Positions 47,689-57,511 of a stretch of DNA of 64,000 bases are shown one piece after another; the first letter of the stretch is position 1; every line of letters starts with the position of its first letter. The position numbers and the translations under genes were made by a program. The notes beneath the pieces were generated by a model, which was given only the letters and a program-made list of their open reading frames with translations, searched no databases and had not been told where the DNA came from. Origin of the DNA: Pseudomonas schmalbachii. GTDB taxonomy: Bacteria; Pseudomonadota; Gammaproteobacteria; Pseudomonadales; Pseudomonadaceae. The stretch covers positions 434,001-498,000 of the forward strand of contig NZ_JAELYA010000003.1 of assembly GCF_017589465.1 (NCBI RefSeq), read 5' to 3'.

Positions 47689-48758
47689 CAGTCGCGCGGC
47701 CCCGCGCAGGCATCGACCAGATGCCGGCCGATGTCGTCGAGGCCGTAGATCGCGTCGGTCAGACCGGCCTTGGCGACCGCCATCGGCATGCCGTAGATCA
47801 CGCTGCTCGCCTCGTCCTGCGCCCACACCTGGCTGCCGCTCTGCTTGAGCAGGCGCGCGCCCTCGCGGCCGTCGGCGCCCATGCCGGTGAGCACCAGCGC
47901 CAGCACCTTGTCGCCGAAGGCGCGTGCCGCCGAGCCGAAAGTCACGTCAACGCACGGCTTGTAGTTCAAGCGTTCGTCGCCGGGCAGGATGCGCACCGCG
48001 CCGCGCCCGTCGACCATCATCTGCTTGCCGCCCGGCGCCAGCAGGGCCAGGCCGGGGCGCAGCAGGTCGCCGTCCTCGGCTTCCTTCACGCTGATCCGGC
48101 AGAGCTTGTCGAGGCGCTCGGCGAACGCCTTGGTGAACGCCGCCGGCATGTGCTGGACCAGCAGCAGCGGCACCGGGAAGCTGGCCGGCAGTTGCGCCAG
48201 CACACGCTGCAGCGCGACCGGCCCACCGGTGGAGGTGCCGATGGTCACCAGCCGGTAGGCCTTACGCTTTGGGACCGGAGAGACCGCGGCAGGCGCCGGA
48301 CGCACGCTGGCGAGTGCCGGCTGCGGCGCCGGAGCGCTGGCCAGGCCGCTGTAGCGGCGGTTGCTGCGGGCGATGGTGTGGATCTTCTCGCAGAGCAGTT
48401 GGCGGACCTTCTCCGAATTGCGCGAGACTTCCTCGAAGTTCTTCGGCAGGTAGTCCACCGCGCCGGCATCCAGCGCATCGAGGGTGACCCGCGCGCCCTC
48501 GTGGGTCAGCGAGGAAAACATCAGCACCGGCGTCGGACAGCGCTGCATGATGTTGCGCACCGCGGTGATGCCATCCATCAGCGGCATCTCGTAGTCCATG
48601 GTGATCACGTCGGGCTTCAGCGCCTGCGCCTGCTCGATGGCCTCGCGGCCATTGCTGGCGGTGCCGATCACCTGGATCTGCGGATCGGAGGAAAGGATTT
48701 CCGAAACGCGCCGGCGGAAGAACCCGGAATCGTCCACCACCAGGACTTTGACAACCAT
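47688..48758 (-). CDS. cheB: Chemotaxis protein-glutamate methylesterase CheB
   Basis: Adaptation enzyme: removes methyl groups from, and deamidates, chemoreceptors. It has an N-terminal receiver (phospho-Asp55 in [13 protein letters not shown]) and a C-terminal esterase with Ser176 in IGTSTGGP, His203 in LVQHMP and Asp296 in TGMGADG. The linker (about 135-165) is Ala/Pro-rich. ATG 48758 has AAGGAG five bases upstream. It precedes motC directly. Confidence 0.95.
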   Translation of the reverse strand: MVVKVLVVDDSGFFRRRVSEILSSDPQIQVIGTASNGREAIEQAQALKPDVITMDYEMPLMDGITAVRNIMQRCPTPVLMFSSLTHEGARVTLDALDAGAVDYLPKNFEEVSRNSEKVRQLLCEKIHTIARSNRRYSGLASAPAPQPALASVRPAPAAVSPVPKRKAYRLVTIGTSTGGPVALQRVLAQLPASFPVPLLLVQHMPAAFTKAFAERLDKLCRISVKEAEDGDLLRPGLALLAPGGKQMMVDGRGAVRILPGDERLNYKPCVDVTFGSAARAFGDKVLALVLTGMGADGREGARLLKQSGSQVWAQDEASSVIYGMPMAVAKAGLTDAIYGLDDIGRHLVDACAGPRD

Positions 48759-48804
48759 AAAAGCTCCTTGCATCGCGCGCGGCAGCCCGCGCGCAAGCGA
48801 TCAG

Positions 48805-50958
48805 TTACGTACGCCGCGCGTAGCGCTTGAGCATGCCCGGCACGTCGAGGATCAGGGCGATGCGGCCGTCGCCGGTGATGGTCGCGCCGGCCATGCCGGG
48901 CGTGCCCTGCAGCATCTTGCCGAGCGGCTTGATCACCACTTCTTCCTGGCCCACCAGTTGGTCGACGACGAAGCCGATGCGCTGGTTGCCCACCGCGAGG
49001 ATCACCACATGGCCCTCGCCCGGTTCCTCGTAGGCCGCGCCCGGCACCAGCCAGCGCTTGAGATGGAACAGCGGCAGCGCCTTGTCGCGGACGATCACCA
49101 CTTCCTGGCCATCGACCACGTTGGTACGCGACAGGTCGAGGTGGAAGATCTCGCTGACGTTGACCAGCGGGAAGGCGAACGCCTGGTTTTCGAGCATGAC
49201 CATCAGGGTCGGCATGATCGCCAGGGTCAGCGGCACCTTGATAGCAATCTTCGAACCCTGGCCCTTCACCGAGTAGATATTGATGATGCCGTTGAGCTGG
49301 GAAATCTTGGTCTTCACCACGTCCATGCCGACGCCACGGCCGGAGACGTCGGAAATCTCGGTCTTGGTCGAGAAGCCCGGGGCGAAGATCAGGTTGTAGC
49401 AGTCGGACTCGCTGAGGCGCTCGGCGGCGTCCCTGTCCAGCAGGCCCTTCTCCACCGCCTTGGCGCGCAGCACGTCGGGGTCCATGCCCTTGCCGTCGTC
49501 GGAGATCGACAAGAGGATGTGGTCGCCCTCCTGCTCGGCCGACAGCACCACCCGTCCCGAGCGCGGCTTGCCGGCAGCCTCGCGCTCGTCGGGGCCTTCG
49601 ATGCCGTGGTCGACGGCATTGCGCACCAGGTGCACCAGCGGATCGGCCAGCGCCTCGACCAGGTTCTTGTCGAGATCGGTGTCCTCGCCGACCAGATCGA
49701 GGTGGATCTCTTTCTTCAGGTTGCGCGCCAGATCGCGGACCAGGCGCGGGAAGCGGCCGAAGACCTTCTTGATCGGCTGCATGCGGGTCTTCATCACCGA
49801 GGTCTGCAGGTCGGCGGTGACCACGTCGAGATTGGCCACGGCCTTGGCCATCGCCTCGTCTTCGCTGTTCAGGCCCAGGCGCACCAGACGGTTACGCACC
49901 AGCACCAGCTCGCCGACCATGTTCATGATCTCGTCGAGCCGCGCGGTATCCACCCGCACGGTGGTTTCCGCTTCGTGGGCCGGACTCTTGTCGGCGGTGG
50001 GACGGGCGGCCTCCACTGCCGGGATGGATTTCTCCACGACGCTTTTCGCAGCCGGCTGGGTGGCCACGGTCGCGGCGGGCGAACCGCCGAACCTGCCCTT
50101 GCCATGCAACTGGTCGAGCAGCGCCTCGAATTCGTCCTCGCTGATGTTGTCGTCCTGCGCAGCGGGAGTCACCTCGACTGCCGCTACAGGCTTGGCTTCC
50201 ACGGAGCCGGTGAACTTGCCCTTGCCGTGCAGCTGGTCGAGCAGCGATTCGAACTCGTCGTCGCTGATCTGGTCGTCGTCGGCCGCCGGCTGGGCGACAG
50301 GCTGCTGCGCAGCACCGCTCGCCGGAGCGCCACCGAACTTGCCCTTGCCGTGCAACTGGTCGAGCAGCGATTCGAACTCGTCGTCGCTGATCTCGTCGCT
50401 GCCGGCGTCGGCGGACCTGGCAGCGACCACTGGCGCGGGCGCGGCCTGCTCGGCCGGCGGCTCCAGGGCGTTGAGCAACTCCTCGAACTCGGCGTCGGTG
50501 ATGTCGGCGTAGCCGGCCGATTCGGCCTGCTCCACCATTTCCTGGATCACCGGCGGCAGTTCGGCAGCTTCCGGGTCGGCAAGCCGCGACAGCGCGGCCA
50601 GCAGTGCCGGGGAAGCTGGTGATGGGTCGCGCTGGTCGCGCACCTGGTCGAACATCTCGTTGATCGCATCCAGCGCCTGCAGGACCACGTCCATCAGCTC
50701 CGGGCCGACCTTGCGTTCGCCCTTGCGCAGGATGTCGAAGACGTTTTCCGCGATGTGGCAGCAGTCCACCAGCGCGTTCAGCTGGAGGAAGCCGGCGCCG
50801 CCCTTGACGGTATGGAACCCGCGGAAAATGGCGTTGAGCAGATCCATGTCGTCCGGCCGGCTTTCCAGCTCGACCAGTTGTTCGGACAGTTGCTCGAGAA
50901 TCTCGCCGGCCTCAACCAGGAAGTCCTGGAGGATTTCCTCATCGGCGTCGAAGCTCAT
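48805..50958 (-). CDS. cheA: Chemotaxis histidine kinase CheA with repeated linear motif
   Basis: Central kinase of the array, 717 residues: Hpt domain with phospho-His49 (FHTVKGGAGF), a long linker in place of a classical P2 domain, dimerisation helices (about 330-410), HATPase (N box VRNAVDHGIEGP, G1 DDGKGMDP, G2 GRGVGMDVV) and a C-terminal CheW-like P5 domain. Residues 151-290 carry four copies of a motif of the form D-x-I-S/T-D-x-E-F-E-x-L-L, the last three of which continue as DQLHGKGKF. The repeats are spaced by about 40 residues (see findings). Confidence 0.95.
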   Translation of the reverse strand: MSFDADEEILQDFLVEAGEILEQLSEQLVELESRPDDMDLLNAIFRGFHTVKGGAGFLQLNALVDCCHIAENVFDILRKGERKVGPELMDVVLQALDAINEMFDQVRDQRDPSPASPALLAALSRLADPEAAELPPVIQEMVEQAESAGYADITDAEFEELLNALEPPAEQAAPAPVVAARSADAGSDEISDDEFESLLDQLHGKGKFGGAPASGAAQQPVAQPAADDDQISDDEFESLLDQLHGKGKFTGSVEAKPVAAVEVTPAAQDDNISEDEFEALLDQLHGKGRFGGSPAATVATQPAAKSVVEKSIPAVEAARPTADKSPAHEAETTVRVDTARLDEIMNMVGELVLVRNRLVRLGLNSEDEAMAKAVANLDVVTADLQTSVMKTRMQPIKKVFGRFPRLVRDLARNLKKEIHLDLVGEDTDLDKNLVEALADPLVHLVRNAVDHGIEGPDEREAAGKPRSGRVVLSAEQEGDHILLSISDDGKGMDPDVLRAKAVEKGLLDRDAAERLSESDCYNLIFAPGFSTKTEISDVSGRGVGMDVVKTKISQLNGIINIYSVKGQGSKIAIKVPLTLAIMPTLMVMLENQAFAFPLVNVSEIFHLDLSRTNVVDGQEVVIVRDKALPLFHLKRWLVPGAAYEEPGEGHVVILAVGNQRIGFVVDQLVGQEEVVIKPLGKMLQGTPGMAGATITGDGRIALILDVPGMLKRYARRT
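50085..50508 (-). repeat. Fourfold linear motif repeat within cheA
   Basis: Codons for residues 151-290 of CheA contain four tandem motif copies starting near residues 151, 188, 229 and 270; the last three are nearly identical over about 20 residues (EFESLLDQLHGKGKF). The linkers between them vary in sequence and are Ala/Pro/Gln-rich. Confidence 0.85.
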
Positions 50959-51019
50959 TCAGTACTCCCCAAATAGGGTCCGTCGATGTGTCGCCACACC
51001 CACAGACCAAAAGCGCCCA

Positions 51020-51805
51020 TCAGAAACCCAGGCTGGACAACAGATCGTCCACATCGTCCTGGCTGGAAACCACGTCCTCTCTCTTATCGGCAGCAACCTG
51101 CGGACCTTCACCCTGGGAGGATCTTTTTCTTGCCGCTTCGTCGCGCATGCTTTCGTGGTCATGCTCGATACCGACGTAGCGGTCCACCTGGCCGGCCATG
51201 CAGACCAGCTTGACCAGGTCGCGCTCGACATCGGTGACCAGCCGGGTGACGCGCTTGATCACCTGCCCGGTGAGGTCCTGGAAGTCCTGGGCGAGCAGGA
51301 TGTCGTTGAGGTTGCTGGACAACATGCGGTTGTCCTCGACGCTGCGCAGCAGGAAGCGCTCCATGCGTGCGGCGAGCAGGCGGAAGTCTTCCGCGCCCAG
51401 CTCGCGACGGCGCAGGCGCTGCCACTCGTCGTACAACGCGCCGGCCTCGTTGCCCAGCTCGCCGAGCAGCGGCGTGCTCTGCTCCACCAGGTCCATGGTG
51501 CGGTTGGCCGCGTCCTCGGTCATGCGCACCACGTAGGACAGGCGATCGGTCGCATCGGCGATCTCCGACACTTCCTGCGCGATTGGCGAGCGAGGGTCGA
51601 TCTGGAAGTTGACGATGGCGTTGTGCAGTTCGCGCGTCAGCTTGCCGACTTCCTGATACAGGCCGCGATCGCGCACCTGGTTCAGTTCGCCGATCAGCTG
51701 CACGGCATCGGTGAACTCGCCGCGCTCCAGGCTGGCGACCAGTTCATGCGCGCGTTGTTTCAGGGTCGACTCGAAGTCGCCCACGGTTTCCTTGACCAGT
51801 TCCAT
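51020..51805 (-). CDS. cheZ: CheY-P phosphatase CheZ
   Basis: Ends the signal by dephosphorylating CheY-P. The 261 residues form the long four-helix hairpin of CheZ. Catalytic Asp177 and Gln181 lie in LAQDFQDLTGQVIKR, and the C-terminal DDVDDLLSSLGF is the CheY-tethering helix. Follows cheY by 19 bases in the transcript. Confidence 0.94.
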   Translation of the reverse strand: MELVKETVGDFESTLKQRAHELVASLERGEFTDAVQLIGELNQVRDRGLYQEVGKLTRELHNAIVNFQIDPRSPIAQEVSEIADATDRLSYVVRMTEDAANRTMDLVEQSTPLLGELGNEAGALYDEWQRLRRRELGAEDFRLLAARMERFLLRSVEDNRMLSSNLNDILLAQDFQDLTGQVIKRVTRLVTDVERDLVKLVCMAGQVDRYVGIEHDHESMRDEAARKRSSQGEGPQVAADKREDVVSSQDDVDDLLSSLGF

Positions 51806-51824
51806 GACGCCCTCCTGGCCCGTG

Positions 51825-52199
51825 TCAGGCGCTGACCCGTTCGAAGATTTTCTCGATCTTTTCCTTCAGCACCTGCGCGGTGAACGGCTTGACCACATAG
51901 CCGTTCACGCCGGCCTGCGCCGCTTCGATGATCTGCTCGCGCTTGGCCTCGGCGGTCACCATCAGCACCGGCAGATGCTGCAGACGCGCATCGGCACGCA
52001 CCGTGCGCAGCAGGTCGATGCCGGTCATGCCGGGCATGTTCCAGTCGGTGATGAGGAAGTCGAAATTGCCGCTGTGCAGCATCGGCAGCGCGCTGGTGCC
52101 GTCGTCGGCCTCGGCAGTGTTGGTGAACCCCAGGTCGCGCAGGAGGTTCTTGATGATGCGCCTCATCGTGGAGAAGTCGTCCACGATGAGAATTTTCAT
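51825..52199 (-). CDS. cheY: Chemotaxis response regulator CheY
   Basis: Phosphorylated by CheA, binds the flagellar switch. A 124-residue single receiver with VDDFS, phospho-Asp52 in ITDWNMPG and the conserved Lys in VVKPFTAQV. The ATG at 52199 has GGA seven bases upstream; the frame to 52253 is longer but atypical. It is the first gene of the cheYZAB block, 168 bases downstream of fliA. Confidence 0.95.
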   Translation of the reverse strand: MKILIVDDFSTMRRIIKNLLRDLGFTNTAEADDGTSALPMLHSGNFDFLITDWNMPGMTGIDLLRTVRADARLQHLPVLMVTAEAKREQIIEAAQAGVNGYVVKPFTAQVLKEKIEKIFERVSA

Positions 52200-52298
52200 A
52201 TTTTTGTCCAAGCCTGCCTCCATCCATACCCAGGTACGTCCCCCCGGACGCACCGTTCGATCTTTCGCCCGGCGCCATGCGCCCGGCCCTTACAAGAC

Positions 52299-52322
52299 GG
52301 CGGGAGGCAACTGCCTCCCGCC
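52299..52322. other. Hairpin between fliA and cheY
   Basis: GGCGGGAGGCA and TGCCTCCCGCC form a perfect 11-bp stem, with AAAATCATT on one side. On the minus strand no T-run follows the stem, so it is probably not a simple terminator. It may reduce read-through from the fliA unit into the cheYZAB unit. Confidence 0.5.
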
Positions 52323-52366
52323 AAAATCATTCATGCGGGCGCCACAGCGGGCGCCAGGCAACTTGC

Positions 52367-53116
52367 CTAGCCGCCGCGCCACTCGGCCAGCCGTGCGCGC
52401 AAGCGGGCGGCGCACTGGCTGTGCAACTGGCAGACCCGCGATTCGCTGACGCCCAGCACCTCGCCGATCTCCTTCAGGTTCAGCTCTTCGTCGTAATACA
52501 GCGCCAGCACCAGCCGCTCGCGCTCCGGCAGCTTGCCGATGGCCTCGGCCAGGGCGGCCTGGAAGCGTTCGTCCTCCAGTCCGCTGGATGGCTCGTTGTC
52601 CAGCAGCACGGTGTCTTCCCGCAGTCCGCCGCCCTGCTCGCCGTCCTGCAACAGGTCGTCGAAGCTGTACAGCCGGCTGCCCTGGGTGTCGGCGAGAATC
52701 GCGTAGTAATCGTCGAGACTCATCTCTAATTCGGCAGCGACTTCCTGATCTTTAGCGTCGCGTCCGGTTCTCGCTTCCACGGCGCGGATCGCATCGCTCA
52801 CCAGACGGGTGTTGCGGTGCACCGAACGCGGCGCCCAGTCGCCCTTGCGCACCTCGTCGAGCATGGCGCCACGGATGCGGATGCCGGCGTAGGTCTCGAA
52901 GCTCGCGCCCTTGCCGGCGTCGTATTTCTTCGCCGCTTCGAGCAGGCCGATCATGCCGGCCTGCATCAGGTCCTCCACCTGCACGCTGGCCGGCAGGCGG
53001 GCGAGCAGGTGATAGGCGATGCGCTTGACCAGCGGGGCGTGGCGCTGGATCAGCTGCTCCTGGGCGTTCTGCGCCTGCGCCTTGCCGTAAAGGCGCGCTC
53101 CCGCGGCCGACCTCAT
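52367..53116 (-). CDS. fliA: Flagellar sigma factor FliA (sigma 28)
   Basis: Directs transcription of late flagellar and chemotaxis genes. It has 249 residues with sigma region 2 (HLLARLPASVQVEDLMQAGMIGLLEAAKKYDAGKGASFETYAGIRIRGAMLDEVRK, read in parts), region 3 and region 4 (LNLKEIGEVLGVSESRVCQLHSQ). The ATG at 53116 overlaps the fleN stop (ATGA), which also selects this start. The very long open frame to 53737 is an antisense-style artefact. Confidence 0.95.
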   Translation of the reverse strand: MRSAAGARLYGKAQAQNAQEQLIQRHAPLVKRIAYHLLARLPASVQVEDLMQAGMIGLLEAAKKYDAGKGASFETYAGIRIRGAMLDEVRKGDWAPRSVHRNTRLVSDAIRAVEARTGRDAKDQEVAAELEMSLDDYYAILADTQGSRLYSFDDLLQDGEQGGGLREDTVLLDNEPSSGLEDERFQAALAEAIGKLPERERLVLALYYDEELNLKEIGEVLGVSESRVCQLHSQCAARLRARLAEWRGG

Positions 53117-53946
53117 ACGGCCGATCCCGCGCCGACGTTCTGCACCAGGCGCTCGATGAAGAATTCCAGATGGCCGCGCGGGTTGGCCGGCAGCGGCCAG
53201 CTGTCGACCTTCTGCGCCACCGCCTTGAACGCCAGCGAAGCCTTGCTGCGCGGGAAGGCCTCGTACACCGCGCGCTGCTTCTGCACGGCCTTGCGCACCG
53301 ACTCGTCGTATGGGATGACGCCGACGTATTGCAGCGCCACGTCGAGGAAGCGGTCGGTGACCTTGGTCAGCTTGGCGAACAGGTTGCGGCCTTCCTGCGG
53401 GCTGTGCGCCATGTTGGCCAGCACGCGGAAGCGGGTGATGTCGTAGTCGCGGTTGAGCAGCTTGATCAGCGCGTAGGCATCGGTGATCGAGGTCGGCTCG
53501 TCGCACACCACCAGCAGGACTTCCTGCGCGGCGCGGACGAAGCTGATCACCGAGTCGCCGATGCCGGCGGCGGTGTCGATCACCAGCACGTCGACGTTGT
53601 CGCTGATGTCGCTGAACGCCTGGATCAGTCCGGCGTGCTGCATGGGCGTGAGGTGCACCATGCTCTGCGTGCCGGATGCCGCCGGGACCACACGGATGCC
53701 GCCCGGCCCCTGCAGCAGCACGTCGCGCAAGTCGCACTCGCCGGCGATCACATCGGCCAGCGTGCGCTGCGGCGACAGGCCGAGCAGCACATCGACGTTG
53801 GCCAGGCCCAGGTCGGCGTCCAGCAGGATGACGCGCCGGCCGAGATCGGCCAGGGCCAGGGCCAGGTTCACCGACACATTGGTCTTGCCGACGCCACCCT
53901 TGCCACCGGTGACAGCGATTACCTGAACGGGATGCATGCTACCCAT
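53113..53946 (-). CDS. fleN: Flagellar number regulator FleN (FlhG)
   Basis: MinD/ParA-family ATPase that limits the cell to a single polar flagellum and antagonises FleQ. The 277 residues have GGKGGVGKTN (14-23), DADLGLANVD and VIDTAAGIGDSVISF, and end in the amphipathic helix region GHLEFFIERLVQ. ATG 53946 (MGSMHPVQVIAVTGG) has AAGG eight bases upstream; ATG 53937 is possible. Confidence 0.95.
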   Translation of the reverse strand: MGSMHPVQVIAVTGGKGGVGKTNVSVNLALALADLGRRVILLDADLGLANVDVLLGLSPQRTLADVIAGECDLRDVLLQGPGGIRVVPAASGTQSMVHLTPMQHAGLIQAFSDISDNVDVLVIDTAAGIGDSVISFVRAAQEVLLVVCDEPTSITDAYALIKLLNRDYDITRFRVLANMAHSPQEGRNLFAKLTKVTDRFLDVALQYVGVIPYDESVRKAVQKQRAVYEAFPRSKASLAFKAVAQKVDSWPLPANPRGHLEFFIERLVQNVGAGSAV

Positions 53947-54091
53947 AAGTCTTACCTTGTCTGGTCATTCGCACGTTGCGCGGTTCCCCGCGCCCGGCAC
54001 TCCGGTTTCGGTGCTCTCCCGATCCCGGCGTTCGCGGACCTGCATTCCGAGCATCCGCATTGTCTGGCCAACCCTGGCCGTCTTCGAAACT

Positions 54092-55357
54092 TCAACCCAC
54101 TCGCCGCGCCAGGCCGGAAAACAGCTCGGCCATGGTGTCCTCGCAGGGATCTTCCGCCTGCAGGCTCACCGCGCGGCTCACCAACTGGTGGCTGCGCGCC
54201 AGTTGCAGGTCGTCCGGAATCCGCGGACCGTCGGCCAGGTAGGCTACCGGCAGGCGCTGACTGATCGCCAGCGCCAGAGATTCGCCGAGACTGCCCGCCT
54301 CGTCCAGCTTGGTCAGGATGCAACCGGCCAGGCCGCAATGACGATAGGCGTGCCAGGCCGACTTCAGCACCTGGCTCTGGCTGGTCGTCGCCAGCACCAG
54401 ATAATTCCGCACCTTCAGGCTCTGCGCCGCCAGCGCTTCGAGCTGCATGCGCAGCGCCGGATCGCTGGCCTGCAGGCCGGCGGTGTCGATCAGCACCAGG
54501 CGCTTGCGCGCCAGCAGCGGCGCGACAGCCTGCAGCAGCGACTGGCCGGGATCGACCAGCGTCACGGAAACGTCGAGGATGCGCCCGAGGGTGCGGATCT
54601 GCTCCTGCGCACCCAGACGGTAACCGTCCATGCCCACCAGCGCCAGGCTCTGCGAGCCGTATTTCAGTACGTACTGCGCGGCCAGCTTGGCCAGGGTGGT
54701 GGTCTTGCCCATGCCGGCCGGACCGACCAGCGCGACCACCCCGCCCTGCTCCAGCGGATCGTCTTCCGGCGTCTCCACCGCGCGGGTCAGGTGCGCCAGC
54801 AGCATGCGCCAGGCCTGGCGCGGATCGGCGATGCCGGCCACCTGTTCCAGCAGTTGCCGGCTCAGCTCCGCCGGCAGCCCCATGCGCTGCAGGCGGCGCC
54901 ACAGGTTGGCCTGCTTCGGCCGCTGCTGCTGCAGCTGGCCCCAGGCGATGGAGCCGAGCTGCACTTCGATCAGTTCGCGCAGGCCGTTGAGCTCGCTGCG
55001 CATCGCCTCCAGCGCACCGGTGTTCGGAGCGGCCGCCACGGGCTCGCTGATCGGCGCTGCGGCCGGCCGGGCGTCGTACATTTGACGGTTCTTCGCCGGC
55101 GCCTCGACCTTGCGGGTGGGCGCTTCGAGGTCGGCCTTGGCCTGGGCGATACGCGCCTGGGTCTTGCGCAGCTCGGCCTCCAGCGCCGGATTCGGCTTGC
55201 CCGGCGCTGCCGGCGGCTGGTAATCCAGCGCAGCGGTCAGCTCCACGCCGCCGGCAACCCGGCGGTTGCCGATGATCGCGGCATCCGCGCCGAGTTCGTC
55301 GCGCACCAGTTTCATGGCCTGGCGCATATCGGCGGCGAAGAAGCGTTTTACCTGCAT
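54092..55357 (-). CDS. flhF: Flagellar biosynthesis GTPase FlhF
   Basis: SRP-type GTPase that marks the cell pole where the flagellum is built. The 421 residues have an N-terminal B domain (about 1-110, Ala/Pro-rich), then the NG domain with P-loop GPAGMGKTTT, DGYRLGAQEQ, DTAGLQ and TKLDEAGSLGE. It starts 30 bases after flhA and precedes fleN. Confidence 0.95.
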   Translation of the reverse strand: MQVKRFFAADMRQAMKLVRDELGADAAIIGNRRVAGGVELTAALDYQPPAAPGKPNPALEAELRKTQARIAQAKADLEAPTRKVEAPAKNRQMYDARPAAAPISEPVAAAPNTGALEAMRSELNGLRELIEVQLGSIAWGQLQQQRPKQANLWRRLQRMGLPAELSRQLLEQVAGIADPRQAWRMLLAHLTRAVETPEDDPLEQGGVVALVGPAGMGKTTTLAKLAAQYVLKYGSQSLALVGMDGYRLGAQEQIRTLGRILDVSVTLVDPGQSLLQAVAPLLARKRLVLIDTAGLQASDPALRMQLEALAAQSLKVRNYLVLATTSQSQVLKSAWHAYRHCGLAGCILTKLDEAGSLGESLALAISQRLPVAYLADGPRIPDDLQLARSHQLVSRAVSLQAEDPCEDTMAELFSGLARRVG

Positions 55358-55387
55358 GACCCGAGCCCCTTAGTTCTGTGCCACTTA

Positions 55388-57511
55388 TTAGTTCTGGCCA
55401 ACGGTGGCGACGATGGTGACTTGCTTGTTTTCCGGAATTTCCTGGTAGGCCAGCACATGCATGCCCTGGACCGCCATCCGCGCGAAACGCGACATCATCG
55501 CGCGGATGGGACCGGCCACCAGCAGGATCGCCGGCTTGCCGAGCATCTCCTGGCGCTGCGCCGACTCGACCAGCGAGCGTTGCAGCTTTTCGGCCATCCC
55601 CGGCTCCAGCAACATGCCGTCTTCGGAACCCTGTCCGGCCTTCTGCAGACTATTCAGCAATATCTGTTCCAACCTGGGCTCCAGAGTGATCACAGGCAGC
55701 TCCGGCTCTAGTCCCACAATGCTTTGCACGATTGCGCGGGCCAGCGCGACGCGAACGGCCGCAACCATGGCGGCGGGATCTTGACTCCTGACGGCGGTGT
55801 TCGCGATGGCCTCGGCGATGGTGCGGATGTCGCGTACCGGCACCTGCTCCTGCAGCAGAGCCTGCAGCACCTTGAGCAGCCCGGACAGGGAAATCAGCCC
55901 CGGCACCAGTTCCTCGGCCAGCTTCGGCGAACTCTTCGCCAGCAGTTGCAGCAGTTGCTGGACTTCCTCGTGGCCGATCAGCTCGTGGGCGTGCTTGTGC
56001 AGCACCTGGTTGAGGTGGGTGGCGACCACCGTGCTGGCGTCCACCACGGTGTAGCCCAGCGACTGCGCCTGGTCGCGCTGGCTGGCCTCGATCCACACCG
56101 CCTCCAGGCCGAACGCCGGGTCCTTGCCGGCGATGCCGTTGAGGCTGCCGAACACCTGGCCGGGGTTGATCGCCAGTTCGCGGTCCGGATGGATCTCCGC
56201 CTCGGCGACGCTGACGCCCATCAGCGTCAAACGATAGGCGTTGGGCAACAGGTCGAGGTTGTCGCGGATGTGCACCGACGGCATGAGGAAGCCGAGGTCC
56301 TGCGAGAGCTTCTTGCGCACGCCCTTGATCCGCGCCAGCAACTGCCCGCCCTGGTTGCGGTCGACCAGCGGAATCAGCCGGTAGCCGACTTCCAGGCCGA
56401 CCATGTCCACCGGGGTCACGTCGTCCCAGCCGAGCTCCTTAACTTCCTGCGCGCGCTGCGCCGGCAGCAGTTCCTGCTGGCGCTGGGTTTCCTGCTCGAC
56501 CGCCACCTTCGCCTGCCGCTGGCGCTGCCAGATCAGCCAGGCACCGCCGGCCGCCAGCGCGCCGAGGCCGACGAAGGACACATGCGGCATGCCCGGCACC
56601 AGGCCCATGGCGATGAGGATCGCAGCGGAAATCGCCAACGCCTTGGGCGAGGCGAACATCTGCCGGTTGACCTGCTGGCCCATGTCCTCGGAACTGGAAA
56701 CGCGGGTCACCATGATCGCCGCGGCGGTCGACAGCAGCAGCGACGGCAACTGCGCCACCAGGCCGTCGCCGATGGTCAGCAGCGCATACACCTTGCCGGC
56801 ATCGGCGAAGGTCATGGCGTGCTGGATCATGCCGATGGCGATGCCGCCGATCAGGTTGATGAAGAGGATCAGCAGGCCGGCGACGGCGTCACCGCGGACG
56901 AACTTGCTGGCACCGTCCATCGAGCCGTAGAAGTCGGCTTCCTGCGCCACTTCGCTGCGACGCTTCTTGGCTTCCGTCTGCTCGATCAGGCCGGCGTTGA
57001 GGTCGGCATCGATGGCCATCTGCTTGCCGGGCATGGCGTCGAGGGTGAAACGCGCGCTCACCTCGGAGATACGCCCGGCGCCCTTGGTGACCACCACGAA
57101 GTTGATGATCATGAGGATGGCGAACACCACGATACCGACCACGTAGTTGCCGCCGATCACCACCTCGCCGAACGCCTGGATCACCTTGCCGGCGGCGGCG
57201 TGGCCATCGTGGCCGTGGAGCAGCACCACGCGGGTGGAAGCGACGTTCAGCGCCAGGCGCAGCAGTGTGGCGACCAGCAGGATGGTCGGGAACACGGCGA
57301 AATCCAGCGGCCGCAGCGCGTACACGCAGACCAGCAGGACGACGATGGACAGGGCGATGTTGAAGGTGAACAGCACGTCCAGCAGGAACGGCGGGATCGG
57401 CAGGGTCATCATGGCCAGCATCGCCAGCAACAGCAGCGGCACCCCCAGGTTGCCCCTGCCGAGCCCCGCCAGGCCACTGCGCATCTGCCCGATCAGTTGC
57501 GTGCGATCCAC
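55388..57511 (-). CDS. flhA: Flagellar export protein FlhA
   Basis: Export-gate protein of the flagellar type III secretion apparatus, 707 residues. About eight membrane helices lie in 1-330, with the conserved FHIPEP-family block GAGRISEVSARFTLDAMPGKQMAIDADLNAGLI, and a large cytoplasmic domain forms residues 360-707. The start codon is a GTG at 57511 with GGGAG six bases upstream. A sigma-54-type promoter lies about 80 bases upstream. Confidence 0.96.
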   Translation of the reverse strand: MDRTQLIGQMRSGLAGLGRGNLGVPLLLLAMLAMMTLPIPPFLLDVLFTFNIALSIVVLLVCVYALRPLDFAVFPTILLVATLLRLALNVASTRVVLLHGHDGHAAAGKVIQAFGEVVIGGNYVVGIVVFAILMIINFVVVTKGAGRISEVSARFTLDAMPGKQMAIDADLNAGLIEQTEAKKRRSEVAQEADFYGSMDGASKFVRGDAVAGLLILFINLIGGIAIGMIQHAMTFADAGKVYALLTIGDGLVAQLPSLLLSTAAAIMVTRVSSSEDMGQQVNRQMFASPKALAISAAILIAMGLVPGMPHVSFVGLGALAAGGAWLIWQRQRQAKVAVEQETQRQQELLPAQRAQEVKELGWDDVTPVDMVGLEVGYRLIPLVDRNQGGQLLARIKGVRKKLSQDLGFLMPSVHIRDNLDLLPNAYRLTLMGVSVAEAEIHPDRELAINPGQVFGSLNGIAGKDPAFGLEAVWIEASQRDQAQSLGYTVVDASTVVATHLNQVLHKHAHELIGHEEVQQLLQLLAKSSPKLAEELVPGLISLSGLLKVLQALLQEQVPVRDIRTIAEAIANTAVRSQDPAAMVAAVRVALARAIVQSIVGLEPELPVITLEPRLEQILLNSLQKAGQGSEDGMLLEPGMAEKLQRSLVESAQRQEMLGKPAILLVAGPIRAMMSRFARMAVQGMHVLAYQEIPENKQVTIVATVGQN

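Noticed and set aside
52367..53737. 456-codon open frame containing fliA
   Set aside because: The N-terminal part is a GC-driven extension inside fleN on the same strand in another frame; the fliA domain begins at the ATG that overlaps the fleN stop.
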